64,000 bases of DNA from Tullyiplasma multilocale ATCC 49900 (GTDB lineage: Bacteria; Bacillota_I; Bacilli_A; Mycoplasmatales; Mycoplasmataceae), in assembly GCF_000483165.1 (NCBI RefSeq), contig NZ_KI519557.1, positions 261,128-325,127 on the forward strand, in the 5' to 3' direction. The first letter of the stretch is position 1, and the number at the start of each line of letters is the position of its first letter. Shown in pieces: positions 29,466-43,404 of this stretch. The notes under the pieces were generated by a model that was not told the origin of the DNA, ran no database searches, and saw nothing but the letters and a program-made list of their open reading frames with translations. The translations under genes were made by a program, and so were the position numbers.

Positions 29466-30226
29466 TATTTTTTATCCTTCTTACTATTTTTCTTATTTAA
29501 AAATTCTTTTAAATCTTGATCGTTTTCTAATCCTTGATTCAGTTTTTCATCCATAAATGGATTGTATTTTTCTTCTTCAATTTTAACTGTTGTAGTCTTT
29601 TTAACAACAACATCTTTTCTAACTTTAGTATCTTTAGATAATAACTTTTCAGCGTCACACGTTTTTTTAGTTGGCTTAACAACTTTTTCTAGAACCTTTT
29701 CATCAATTTCATCATCGGGAGAAATTGATAGTTCTTTAACTTTTTGAGCTTTAGCTTCTTTTAACCTATCTTGTTCTTGGTTATATAAAAAGATTTGTTC
29801 ACCAATTCTTGAAACTGATTCAAAGATTGAACCACAAACCATTCCAATAAAGATTAATGGAAAGATTCCATAAAAAGTATTCATTCCAACTTCATGGTTT
29901 TTAGTAGTTAATCCAATAACTGTATAGATTAAGCTCATCAATCCTGCTATTCCATAACTAATTAAAGATCCAGTGATAAATCAGTTATCTTTTTTAGTAT
30001 ATGTATAACCACTCTTAGTTTTAAGAAACATTCTTAAAACTAAATAAACGATTATTCCAACTAATCCTATAACTAAAAGAATTGCTGATACTGTATTTAA
30101 AGTATTGGTATTTCCCTTAAAGATATCTTTTCATCATGATAAGAATACTAACAATGGTGCTAGTAATAAAAACAATGATGAAATAGTGGCTATATATTTT
30201 GTAAATGTATATGTTTTTATATTCAT
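29465..30226 (-). CDS. Four-helix membrane protein, unknown function
   Basis: A 253-residue protein with four membrane segments in the first 150 residues (including YIATISSLFLLLAPLLVFLS and FYGIFPLIFIGMVCGSIFES) and a long, charged, Lys/Glu-rich cytoplasmic tail. A perfect AGGAGG precedes the ATG. It lies eight bases after recD2. Probably a lineage-conserved protein; I cannot name the family. Confidence 0.72.
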
Positions 30227-30234
30227 ATATCCTC

Positions 30235-32430
30235 CTAATATTTTTCAATAACTTCTTTTAATGTTGTTTTACGAGTTATTGGTTCTCTTTTAATAGCTTT
30301 TAAGAATAATTCTTTATCTCCAACGATATATAAATGATCTTTAGCTCTTGTGACTGCTGTATATAATAATTTCTTATTTAGGAAGAAAGAACTTCTTCCT
30401 GGTTCAATTGCTAATATTACATTTTGATATTCACTACCTTGAGTTTTATGCACACTACATGCATATGCTAAAGCAACATCATTGAAGTTATTTGATTCCA
30501 AAAAGGCATTGTTTGTTTGGAAATCAACTCAAGCTTCTTCAAGCTTATTGTTTTTCATTTTCAATGATTTGATAATTCCAACGTCCCCATTACTTAGATT
30601 CATATCACTATCGTTTTTTAGAAACATAACTTTATCTTCAACCGTATATCTGAATCGTCCACGATCATAAACTAGATTTGGACTCATGATGTTTTCGTTG
30701 AACTCTGCTTGGATATAACTATTTAAGTTTTCAATTCCTAATTCACCAGCATAAACTGGAGAGATGATTTGTAAACTTAAAGGATTATCCAACATTGTTT
30801 CTTTATGATCTTGATAAACGTTTTTTATAAACTCTAATGAGTTTTTATTATCTGCAAAGTTAATTGTCAAGTTTTCTAAATTATCAAAATCTAGATATTC
30901 GACAGTTTCTTCTTGAATAGCATAAGCTAAATCAATGATTCCATTCCCGCCAGCTTGACGGTGAATACTTTTTAATTTAATTGTTGGAAAACGTTTAACG
31001 CTAATAATATCTTCAAACATGTTTCCAAATCCGACTGATGGTAATTGATTTGCATCTCCAACTAAAATAACTTTTTTAGCATCTCCAACAGATTGTATGA
31101 ATTGTGAAAATAATCTATTTTCAATCATTGAACATTCATCAATGATAATTAAATCGTTTGTTAATGGATTCTTTTCACTAATTTCAAAATCATCATTGGC
31201 ATTAGCTTTTAATAACTTATGTAAAGTAGTAGCTGCTAATTCTCAACTAGATTCTCTAATTCGGCTTGCAGCTCTCCCGGTTGGGGCAGCAATTGCTACA
31301 TCAACACTGTTTTCTAGTTTTCTAAATAATTTAACCATTCCTTTAATAACTGTTGTTTTACCAGTTCCAGGACCCCCAGTTAAAATCATTAAACGTGAAT
31401 TTGCAAAAGTTCTTAAAGCTAGTTTTTGTTCTTCATCATAACTAAAGTCAGGATTTCTAGATTCAACTCTAATATCACTTTCAACTTCTTTAATAGCTCT
31501 ATTTATAGTTCCATCATCATGTTTGATGATGTGAGTATTTAAGTCATGAAGTTTTCTAGCAATAATTTGTTCATCTGTAAAACTTTCATATGTGTAAATA
31601 CGTTTTTCAGTTAGTACTAATAATTCTTTTTCTTTAGCATATAGAATACCATCCATTAAGATTTCTTTGTCATTAATATTTAAAGTCTTAGATATTTTGT
31701 TTATCAAAGTTCCGAGATTTGTATAAGTATCCCCAGACTGCATTAGAACATCACCAGTAAGCTTTCAAGCTCAATACCCTATTCTTTCTGGATCTACTTG
31801 TTGAAGACCGAAATAAAGGGCAATTTTATCAATTTCTTCAAATGGTTTCATCTTACGACGAATTGCAAATCTAAAGAAATCATTTTTAAAGATTGATTCA
31901 ATTTCAGCATCACTTTCAGTATACTTGCGCATTTGATTTAAGATATCTAATTTAAGATTATTTTCAAAGAAGATAGAAGTTAACTTCTCATCCTCTTCAA
32001 TCATACGCATTTGAGTTTTAATGATATGAGCATATTTAGGATCTAACCCAGGAATATCAAATAATGAATCAATATCATCTTTGATTTTCTTCATAGCTTC
32101 ATCACCATAGTGATTAACAATTAATTCAGCAGTTACTTTTCCGACAGTTGGGAAAAGTGGTGAAGATAAGTATTTAACGGTTTGCTCTTTAGAGTTAGCT
32201 TCAGCTACTTTATATGAATCTACAATAAATGATTTTCCATATTTTGGATGAGTTTCAAAAACACCATTAATTTCATATAAAACTTTTTGCTTCATTAATC
32301 CAATATTTCCATTGATTTTAATTTGGGCTTTAGCATTTTCTTCACTTGAAAAAATTGCTAATCCTCATCCATTATCGTTGGCATATAAAATTTTGGAAAC
32401 ATGTCCTCTTAATACTTTTTTATCTTCCAT
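30235..32430 (-). CDS. recD2: RecD2-type ATP-dependent DNA helicase
   Basis: A 731-residue superfamily 1B helicase joined across TGA-Trp codons. An N-terminal OB-like region (MEDKKVLRGHVSKILYAND) leads to helix-hairpin-helix sequences and then the helicase core: Walker A LTGGPGTGKTTVIKG, DECSMI, GDANQLPSVGFG, and the C-terminal motif VHKTQGSEYQNVIL with YTAVTRAKDHLYIVG. RecD2 works outside RecBCD in bacteria that lack RecB and RecC. Its start lies 34 bases from the terminator of the DUF262 gene, where its promoter must be. Confidence 0.92.
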
Positions 32431-32464
32431 ATTTTTACCTAATTTCTTTACTTATAATTTTAAC

Positions 32465-32493
32465 AAAATAAAAAGAGGTTACCCTCTTTTAAA
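32465..32493 (-). terminator. Terminator of the DUF262/DUF1524 gene
   Basis: A stem AAAAGAGG with CCTCTTTT around a short TTAC loop, with A/T runs on both sides, 42 bases after the stop. Confidence 0.8.
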
Positions 32494-32534
32494 AACAATT
32501 GCTTTGAAGATAATAAATAATAATCAAAATTCAC

Positions 32535-34376
32535 CTATTCTTCTTCATTTAAGTTAACAAAATTGAAAATACCCTTTTCCTTAATTAAATCGACAATTTC
32601 ACCGTGTCTTTTTTCAATATATTCAGGTTTTAAAGCATTATAATCTATAATGTTGAAATCATTTGAAGTTAAAGGGTCAGTTTCCTTCGACTTCTCTTTA
32701 ACAATTTTACTTTTCTTCTCAGACTCGTTATTAGAAGCGGTAATGTTAGTATTTTTATTCATCAATCTTATATTACCAAGACAGTCCCTATATTTTGCAA
32801 TAGCTTCTTCATTATCCTTCAAATCTTTCCATACGTCAGATTCCATAAACTCAGGCTTCGGATTTTTAGGAAAGGCATGCTCTCCATCAATCAAATTTAA
32901 TTTTAAATGTGTGTGTGGCTCTAAAGTTTCCATAAAAATCAACAACAACAAAGCTTTGTTAAGACTGAAATCTAGAATCTCAAAATTAGAAAATCTTTCA
33001 AAAATATCAATTTCACTATAAATTTTAAAATCTCGCTTTACATTTAAGTTTCCTTCTACGATTTCATCGAAAGACACACAATCTTTGGAAATGGAAATAA
33101 ATTTCATTATTTCCTTTATTCTGTATTGGAAATTACCGGGTGATTTACCCAATAAATTCAACTCAATGATTGAATATTTTATCATTTTAAGAATAATTTC
33201 ATCTGTAGAAGATGAATCATACCCTTTCTTAGTAAGTAAAAGATAGAGTGGTAAAATCTTCGTTCTTTTAAGTCAATGAATCAATTTACCTATGTAGTTC
33301 ATTTCATCAGTTAAATATCCATCTAATTTTTCAAACGAATTAACCATGCCTGAGACATTAGTTAAGAAATTTTTATTTTTTCTATCGCCTATAAATTTTT
33401 TTATTTCAACAAATACTTCTGAATTAGAAGTGTCGTTATTATTAATTGAATTTATTCAATGAAATGCGTACTTATTCGATAAATCATTACTATCATTATG
33501 TATTTTAGTTATGACATCTGTGTATTTTTTCTTAACCATCAAAGCTTCAGGACCGCTCAAATTCTCAATTTCATTCCTGATATAACCATTTATAAGATCA
33601 AACGGTTTCAATGACATTCCTGTGTTATTCATGGTTTCAAAAATACTAAATGCATTTGACATATCATTTATTTCGATATTCAATACAAACGTGTTTTCAA
33701 TAAGGTTTTCACCATATAGAATTAGTAATTCTGCTATTTTTTGGTAATCCTCTTTTAAATTTCAATCGTAATTTAACTCTGCGAATTTGTTATCAAAATA
33801 GTTAGAAATATTGTTGTAGTTCTTAATCACTATCGAATTCTTCTTAATGTCATCCATATCTTTTTGGTTTACAATTTTAAAAAAAGCGATTCTATCATTT
33901 TCATTATGGTGTGTTAAACGAATTTCATTTTCATTTCCGGACATTGAGCGAACTGCTTTTCGCTTTTTATTAACAAGTATAAGATTCTCGCATTTTTTTA
34001 TAAAATCAGAAACATCTTCTTCTAGTTCTACAAATGAATCATCGTCAAACTTTGATCTCAATTTTTTTAAACTATTCGTTAAAAAAGCGATTATTAAGAA
34101 AATTGTTGTAATCCTTTGTTGTCCATCTATTATTTCTTTTTTTTCACCCGACAAAATAACAATGGGTCCTATATAATTCATAAAATTTGTAACATAAGTT
34201 TCGCCTTCTTTATCTGTTTTGTCATAAAAAAGTTCCAATGAATCAAGTAGTGCATTAACATGCTCCTTTGTTCAACTATAATTGCGTTGATAATAAGGTA
34301 TTAGAAAAATATTTTTAAATAAAGTTTCTATACTTATAAAATTAGGATTCGCATTACCTCTTTTTAATTCTGCCAT
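32535..34376 (-). CDS. DUF262/DUF1524 nuclease (GmrSD/SspE-like)
   Basis: A 613-residue protein. The N-terminal DUF262 domain has IPYYQRNYSW near residues 26-35 and EIIDGQQRITTIFLI, the ParB-like nucleotide-binding signature. The C-terminal region around GEHAFPKN ... LGNIRLMNKNTNITASN matches a DUF1524 His-Asn nuclease domain. This is the fused GmrSD architecture of modification-dependent restriction and DNA-modification-sensing defence enzymes. It lies downstream of the adenine methylase and a frameshifted zinc protein, with GAGGAAA nine bases before ATG inside the latter. Confidence 0.82.
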
Positions 34377-34378
34377 TT

Positions 34379-34982
34379 TTACATTTCCTCTATTTTCTTT
34401 CCGAGACACTTTGTACAAATAAATTTTCGTTTATTTGGTTTCATAAAATCTTCTTTTTCATAATAATAAATTTTTGTTCTATTTTCTAAACAAGTACTAC
34501 AATATGTCTTCAATTTTTTGATAGTAAGGCTTGTGAAGAGACCAAATATTTTATATTTCTTTGTAAATAAAATTTTTAATAATATATTTTCCTCAAAGCC
34601 TTCTTGGAAAAAAAATTCATTCTTTTGATAAATGGTATTTACCCCTTCTTTATGGTAACTAATTTCTTTTCTTTTTTTTCAAGCCATCAATTCTTTCTGA
34701 ATTTGAAGAAACAATATTCGTTAATTTAGTTTTAATTTTGAGTTTGCTGTTGTTTTCGTTTTCTGGAAGAAAAAAATATGTAGGAAAAATATTCTCATGC
34801 TTTTTAAAAAAATTAAATCAAACATCTGTTATATCACAACTTCGTATATTATCTTTCTCATCGTGATTTATGATGTCGATGATTATTAATTCACGTATAA
34901 GTATATAAATTTCATTTTTATCATCATCAAGAGAATTAAAAATATTCATATTATTTAGTAAATATTCTTCACTAAAAATCAT
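34379..34982 (-). pseudogene. Zinc-finger protein of the methylase operon, split by a homopolymer frameshift
   Basis: The gene starts 11 bases inside the adenine methylase gene (MIFSEEYLLNNMNIFN...). After 107 codons it stops at 34659, just beyond a run of eight A on the minus strand (34672-34679). If one A is skipped the frame continues, YHKEGVNTIYQKNEFFFQEG..., through CSTC and CTKC zinc-binding pairs to a stop at 34379, giving about 200 residues and abutting the next gene. Such a run is a likely site for length variation, so this may be an ON/OFF switch rather than a dead gene. Function unknown; by position it could be the nuclease partner or a control protein. Confidence 0.7.
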
Positions 34983-36090
34983 TTTGTACATATTGATTAC
35001 CTCTCTTATCTAAAATGAATAAAAACTCTTTAACGTATTTTGTGCGATTCTTCAAATTTCTAGATCCTCTATATGCATTATATTTCTCTTCTATCACAGT
35101 AACTACACCTATTTCAGACAGCATTTCCTTTATTTCTTCGGGTCTGATGAACCCTTCGTTATTAAATGAAATAATAACAAATTTAGAGTCTGCCTTTTCA
35201 CATATAAAACGCAAAGATTCCTTTGCTATACTCATTTTATTGAAATCTGATTTATTTCAATTATCTGGTATTCCGGATACCTTGCTTATATTTTCTGGTC
35301 TCTTGTAATCATTTATTATATTCAACATAAAATAATTTGAAGAATATGGATGTTGATTATAAGGGGGGTCAATATAGACCAAATCAAGATTTTTCAATTT
35401 TAAGATTAATTCTTTGGCATCTTCCTGATGAACTTCAAATTCAGAATTAAAATTAGAGAAGATAGGCCTCTTAATTTCGATGTCTGATTTTATTCTCGAA
35501 AGTGCATTTTCGCCATTTCCCCCGAATTGCCCTATTCCTGTCTTTGAGTTTTTGAAAAATCCTTTAAATACGCCGGATGTGTTGTTTTTTATAGAGCATT
35601 CACTTAGTAATGGTGCGATGAAATACTTTTGATAATCTTTTGGAATTTTATCAATTGCTTGTCGAAGCGAATCTATAAATTTTGCATTTCTCGTTGTATA
35701 AAATACTCTCTCACCTTTTTTTATATCCGTATCTTCCTTTGGCGCATATAATTCTTGTATTATCCCCGAAGAGTTTTTCTTCATATCCTTGACAATTCGC
35801 TTATAGTATTTCTCGTATTTTTCGAAATCAAAATCACGAGAATTAGTTAAATAACATTCATTGATAATTTTAGAATAACCTTCAAGATCATTAACTATTA
35901 CTTTGGTTGAATGCTTTTTTAAGTTGCGTGCGACGATACCTGAACCAGAAAATAAATCAACCGTTACAAGCCTTTCCTTTTGAAGCTCGTCTTTGACGTA
36001 CGTAATTCCAGCATTTATTAGTGGCAATAGTGCTCTCTTATTACCCAAATACGTTATTATTTGCTGTGTTAAATATTCTTTTGATTCCAT
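34972..36090 (-). CDS. DNA adenine-N6 methyltransferase
   Basis: A 372-residue protein joined by a TGA-Trp. The AdoMet motif VDLFSGSGIVARNL is near residues 44-57 and the catalytic DPPY is in LDLVYIDPPYNQHPYSSN. The order (AdoMet motif first) and the spacing suit the EcoRI/D12-like adenine methylases. It is first in the operon with a TATATAAT-like -10 near 36125. It would protect host sites; the specificity cannot be read. The restriction partner could be the split zinc protein, the DUF262/DUF1524 nuclease, or both. Confidence 0.85.
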
Positions 36091-36172
36091 ACATTACCCA
36101 TTCTATAAATCATTTATATCATTTATTATATAACAATAATAAAATAATAAAATGAGAAAATAAATAAGAAAA

Positions 36173-36205
36173 ATATTCTCAGAAAGAAATAACTTTCGAG
36201 AATAT
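36173..36205 (-). terminator. Terminator of parC
   Basis: ATATTCTC and GAGAATAT arms plus an inner GAAAG/CTTTC stem with a one-base bulge, followed by a T-rich stretch on the minus strand, 22 bases past the parC stop. Confidence 0.75.
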
Positions 36206-36226
36206 AGATGCTTTTAATTATTATTT

Positions 36227-38980
36227 TTAATCTTCAAATAAATCATCAAAGTTCAATTGAAGTTTTTCTTTTTCTGCTTTTGCAGCTTTTTTCTCTTTAT
36301 CAGATTTTGGATTGGCATTGACCGAACCAAGAATTGAAGTGATATCTCCTAATAAATCAGAAAGATCAGTTCCTTTAACTTCAGCAGCCGCTGCTTTCCC
36401 AGCTTCTTTAACTTCTTTAGTGGCTACAACTTTAGCTGTAACTTTGCCTTTGTTAGCTTCACGTTTAGCATTTAATTCAGCTTTAGAAACATATTCTTCA
36501 CCTTCATTTGAACCACTATTTGATTCAGGTGGTAAATCCCCATTTACAGCCGTGTATTGGTTTTCTAAACTAGCGGCAACTATCCCTTCAACACCAGTAT
36601 CAGCTGTTGTTGAAGATGTATCTAAGAATTTAGCCTTAGCTACAATAATTTCTTGATATTCATCATTTGAATCCAATACTCTGATAATGTCATCTTGATT
36701 TACGCTAAATCCAAATGTTATATTTTCGCTTCCACGTTTGCGTTCTGGTAATAAACGCGTTCCACGTTTTGGACGAATATAAACGGGCACTTCATTTTGA
36801 TCAATTTTTTTCATACTGTCTTTTTCAGTAATAATCATAATTGCATCATTATCAGATAATGCTTTTCCCGAAATAATGAAGTCATCTTTCAAGTTTGAAG
36901 CCTTAACACCTTTAGAGTTTGTTCCTTGGACAGGAATATCTTCAATGTGGTATCTAACTCCAAATCCTTTAGATGTAACAATAGTACAAGTTCTTGTTTT
37001 AGATGTTACTAAACTAGCTGATACAACTTCATCACCATCGTTTAATTTCATGATTCTAAATGATTTAGTAAATAACTTAGTTGCTAAGTCAATAATTGGA
37101 ACTCTTTTAATCATTCCTAATTTTGTAGTTAGCATAATTTGTTGAGTAGCTTCTTCAAAGTTTTTAATTACAAATACAGAAACAATTTCTTCATTTCCAT
37201 CCATTGTAGTTACAGTGTTTAAGTGAACTCCCATATCTTTTCATTTACTCATAGTTAACTTGTGTAAAGGAATTGAGTAGTATGTTCCAGCACTTGAAAC
37301 TAATAATAAGTGATCAAGGTTTGAAACTTCACTTCTAGATATTCAGATATCATTTGGTTTACGACCAAATGTACTCATGTCATTTTTAGCAAGAACTGCG
37401 TTTTCAATAGCTTTTAGATACCCATCTTTAGATACTCATAAGTTGAATTTTTTCTCAACTAAAGTATCTTTGAATTCAACTTCTAAGTCTTCAATAAAGT
37501 CTACAACTTCACTTCTTCTTGGAGTTGGGAATTGTTTTTTAACTTCTTTTAATCTATTAATAATTTCTTCATCTCTAACTTCAGGGTTATTAATGATATT
37601 TGTTAATTTGGCGATTAAAAGTTCTAAGTTAGCTTTCTCTTCTTGAAGTTTAACCACATCAGTTGAAGTTAAACGATATAGACGCATATCAACGATCGCT
37701 ACCGCTTGTTCTTTATTAAATCCAACAGCATCAACGTTCATTAAGTTTTCAATTGCATCAGCTCTATTTGTAGATTTTCTAATTGTAGCGATTACTAAAT
37801 CTAAAATAGACATGGCTCTAATTAAACCATCAACAATGTTTAATCTAACTTTAGCTTTATTTAAATCAAATTGTGATTTTCTTGTAAAGATTTCAGTGTA
37901 GTGAACAATGTAAGCTTTAAGAATATCAATGATTCCTAATTGTAAAGGTTGTTTATCAACAATAACCACGTTGTTGTAGTTATATGAAACTGATAGTGGA
38001 GAGTTTTTAAATAAGAACTTTCTAACTGTTTCAACATTTGCTTTATCTGAAAGATCAATAGCAATTCTTAAACCAGTTCTATCAGTTTCGTCACGTACTT
38101 CTCTAATCCCTAAACCAGGATTAGCATCAACAACATCTCCAATTTTTCTTACAAGATCTTGTTTAACAACTTCATAAGGAATTTCATCAATAATGATGTT
38201 TCCTTTTTCTTCATGTCATTTAGAATTGATGATAACTTTACCTTTACCTGTAGCAAAAGCGTCACGAATACCATCGCGCCCTTGAACAGTTCCCCCCGTT
38301 GGGAAATCTGGTCCTTTAACAATATCTAGAATTGTATCTAATCTTGTATTTGGAGTTTTAATTAATTTAATAGTTGCATCAATTACTTCACCTAAGTTAT
38401 GTGGTGGCATGTTTGTAGCGTACCCCGCTGCAATCCCAGTAGCACCATTTGCTAAGATGTTTGGAAAGTAACTTGGTAAAACTGTTGGTTCTTTTTCAGA
38501 ATCATCGAAGTTTGGTGCGAACATAACTGTATTTTTTTCTAAATCTTCTAACATTAAATCAGAAATTTTAGCTAGACGAGTTTCAGTATAACGCATAGCC
38601 GCTGCACTATCACCATCAATAGAACCATTATTCCCCTGCATATCTACAAGAGGTGTTCCTAATTTTCAAGTTTGAGACATACGAACCATAGCGTCATAAA
38701 TAGAAGTATCACCGTGAGGGTGGTACTTACCAATAACTTCCCCAACAACTCTAGCTGATTTTTTATAAGCTTTATCATTAGTTAGTTTTAATTCTCCCAT
38801 TGCGTATAAAATACGTCTTTGAACTGGTTTTAATCCATCGCGAACATCTGGAAGAGCACGTTCCTGGATAATGTATTTAGCATAACGTCCAAATCGATCA
38901 CCCATCAGGTCTTCAAGTGGATATACTACTATTCCTTTTTCATTTTCAACGTTCGAGTTGTCCATTACTTTTTTAGCCAT
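36227..38980 (-). CDS. parC: DNA topoisomerase IV subunit A
   Basis: A 917-residue protein that cuts and rejoins DNA to decatenate chromosomes with ParE. The start [16 protein letters not shown] leads to [18 protein letters not shown], the ParC rather than GyrA form. The resistance-determining loop reads [17 protein letters not shown] and the active-site tyrosine is in [10 protein letters not shown]. The C-terminal beta-pinwheel is followed by an Ala/Lys/Glu-rich tail. The Shine-Dalgarno AGGAGG lies over the end of parE, 12 bases away. Confidence 0.94.
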
Positions 38981-38992
38981 ATTGTGTTCCTC

Positions 38993-40987
<1,995 letters not shown>

Positions 40988-41022
40988 TTAATAAATTATA
41001 AAGCAAAATATTATGTAAATAA

Positions 41023-41048
41023 AAAAAGTGGAAAGGTTTTCCACTTTT
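41023..41048 (-). terminator. Terminator of the OLD-family gene
   Basis: A perfect 11-base stem AAAAGTGGAAA with TTTCCACTTTT, 16 bases past the stop codon. Confidence 0.85.
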
Positions 41049-41063
41049 CCACATAGGTTTATT

Positions 41064-42977
41064 TTAATAACTTATAAGTTCTTTGAATAATTTTTCAAAA
41101 TTATTCAAAGTATCTTTTGATAGTAATTTCTTTTCGAAAGTTTTTTTGAACACATAAGCATTATTATATTTCTTATCTTCTAAATTGTTTTTAACAACGT
41201 CTTCTTGGGAAAATAAATCTTCAATATTTTTTCAAGAAGGGTCTATATCAACTAGTGAGATCACATCATATTCTGCTTTTTCAGCAGTTTTTTGAAACTT
41301 CTTAGCAGTATTATCTCCATCGACTATAAACATTGGATTTTTCCTAATTTCACGAAGTTTATGTATTAATTCATTAAATTCTTTATCTGATTTTTTAATA
41401 CCTTGAATTGGTATAAATTGCAAATGTTTATATTCTGGTTTTAATTGTTTGAAAGCTGTTAAATAATTATAATCCGTAATACCTTCCACAAAGAAAACTG
41501 TATTTTCAGGGTTCATAATTATGTGCTTCTCAACAGTTAAAGCATTTTTAATATTACCAACAATATCTTCTTCATTTTGAATTGTGAATTTATTTATGAT
41601 TTCACATTCATTTTTTGCGTTTGAATACACAACTCTAACTTCTTCTAAATTATCAGTATTTATCATAAAAGGAGAGTGAGTAGCTATTACAAAAGTTAAT
41701 CCATTTTCTACTGCATAATCCTTAAGGAAGATTCTCAATTCCTCAACCCCTTTTGGATGGATTTTAGAACCCGCCTCATCTATTATGATGATATCTCCAG
41801 CTGAAACATTTTCTTTAATTAAGAAGTTGAAGAAAAAGTTGAAGAATCACTTAAAACCTTCCGATTGCTTGTCAAGGCTAATATTTTTGTCATTATTTTG
41901 CATCGCAAAATAGATAGTTTCGGGAGTAAACCTTAAATTAAATTGATATTTATCAGCATGTGAATTGTATATTTTGTTAAACTGTGTATTTATTTTACCC
42001 ATTTTTTTATTTACATCTTTTTGTAGGTCTTCCAACATTCCAGGGTTATGTGAAGTTTTAGATCTTGCATAATAACCTTCTATAACTTCTTTTGAAAAAC
42101 CTAAATATTTGATTATATTTTGAATAGGTGTGGTTAATTCCAAGTTTTTGCATACTAATTCAGAATTTTTAATTTCTTTACTTTCGTTATAATCAATAAC
42201 CTTAGGTATTATATCAAATCCCAAATTTTCTTTAAAATCTTTGATGATAGGATTTGAATGCTTAATTTTCAATATTTCATTTCGAATTATTACTAATTCC
42301 GAATTGCTATTAATATCTTTCACTCTTTTTAACAAACTATTAATTTTTCCTTTTTTATATAACAAATCATTGTATCCATTTTCGATATGTTTTAGCATAT
42401 CGGATAAGTGTACAAAATAACTTTCATCTTCGATAATATCCTCATCAAAATTAGAGATTATTCTTTCGGTTGTAGTGAAATAGTCACGATTATATCCATA
42501 ATATGAGTTTTCACCAAATTTATACCCGCTTTTTTCTTCTCATGCTATTTTATATTCTTTAGCAATTCTAATAACTTCTTCTTTGAAAATATCGTATGAG
42601 CTTTCTTTTATCCTTTCTTCAGCATTATCTGATATTTTATTTAAACTATATTCATTTTTTTCATATTTAAAGTTAACTTTATATTTGTTATTCTTAAAAG
42701 AATAATTCATTTCTAATTCAGGTAAGTTATCATCACTTAATTCGTAAAAACCATCATTAATATCTTCGCTATTAATTTGTTTATTTGCAAAAGCTTTAAG
42801 TCCAGAAAGGACGTTACTCTTACCTGAATTATTAGGTCCAATCAGGATAACCACATCTCCCATTTTTTTAGGATCAAGAGTATGATTTAAAACAATTTTT
42901 TGTTCACTTTCGACTCCGATGTTTCGATAATTTTTGAATTTCAAAACTCTCTCACTAAATTTATCTGTATACTTCAT
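41064..42977 (-). CDS. OLD-family ATP-dependent endonuclease
   Basis: A 637-residue protein joined across TGA-Trp codons. The ABC-type ATPase has Walker A LIGPNNSGKSNVLSG near residues 46-60, a long helical insertion, then a Walker B with Asp-Glu-Ala-Gly-Ser and the switch VIATHSPFMI. The C-terminal TOPRIM nuclease has FVEGITDYNYL and FIVDGDNTAKKF. This is the class 1/2 OLD arrangement, known from phage P2 Old and from Gabija GajA. No UvrD-like GajB gene is next to it; the partner is a small helix-turn-helix protein. AAAGGAGAA lies before ATG. Confidence 0.84.
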
Positions 42978-42979
42978 TT

Positions 42980-43300
42980 TTATTCTCCTTTAAGTTTTTC
43001 TAAAGCTTTTTTAGCTTGGGGATTTGTCATTGATTTAACTAAATTTAATAACTCTAATTTTTCTTCAGAAATTTTAGAATCATAACTTAAATCATTTAAT
43101 ATATATTTCAATATAATATTTTTATTTGAGAATTGATTTTTCTCAATGAATCTAAATAATTTTAATACATTTGAATTTATCAAATTATAATTACCATTTT
43201 CATACATTTCTATAAACTTATACATTGTAGGTCTCGATATTCCCATTTGTATACTTAGTTCAGAAATGCGAAGATCCATATTCTTCATTATTTCTTTCAT
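42980..43300 (-). CDS. Small helix-turn-helix regulator of the OLD unit
   Basis: A 106-residue protein. MDLRISELSIQMGISRPTMY near residues 8-27 is a helix-turn-helix with the typical ELSIQMGISRPTMYKFIE pattern; the C-terminal part is helical and ends AKKALEKLKGE. I chose the ATG downstream of the predicted promoter; an in-frame ATG at 43330 lies at the -10. It stops two bases before the OLD gene start. Two tandem inverted repeats over the promoter suggest autorepression. Confidence 0.75.
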   Translation of the reverse strand: MKEIMKNMDLRISELSIQMGISRPTMYKFIEMYENGNYNLINSNVLKLFRFIEKNQFSNKNIILKYILNDLSYDSKISEEKLELLNLVKSMTNPQAKKALEKLKGE

Positions 43301-43321
43301 ATATATACGTCTCAATATTAA

Positions 43322-43373
43322 ATATATCATTATTTTACAAAAAATGTAAAATAATTACAAAAAATGTAAAATA
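43322..43373 (-). promoter_or_regulatory. Promoter with tandem operators for the HTH-OLD operon
   Basis: A -10 TATATT (43322-43327) and -35 TTTACA (43346-43351) are 18 bases apart. Operator 1 (43333-43353) has perfect eight-base arms ATTTTACA and TGTAAAAT around five A. Operator 2 (43356-43370) has TTACA and TGTAA arms around five A. Centres are 20 bases apart, about two helical turns, so dimers would bind the same face. Confidence 0.7.
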
Positions 43374-43378
43374 ATAAA

Positions 43379-43404
43379 AAAACAACTAAATAAATAGTCG
43401 TTTT
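43379..43404 (-). terminator. Terminator of udk
   Basis: AAAACGACTA and TAGTTGTTTT arms with one G-T pair on the minus strand, followed by a T-run, overlapping the udk stop. Confidence 0.75.

Noticed and set aside
36227..38980. Gene called as gyrA
   Set aside because: The N-terminal [18 protein letters not shown] pattern and coupling to a ParE-type subunit favour topoisomerase IV.
43331..43373. Direct repeats that could suggest a CRISPR or satellite array
   Set aside because: Only two copies, 20 bases apart, each a palindrome over a promoter; they fit tandem operators. No CRISPR array or cas gene was seen in the window.
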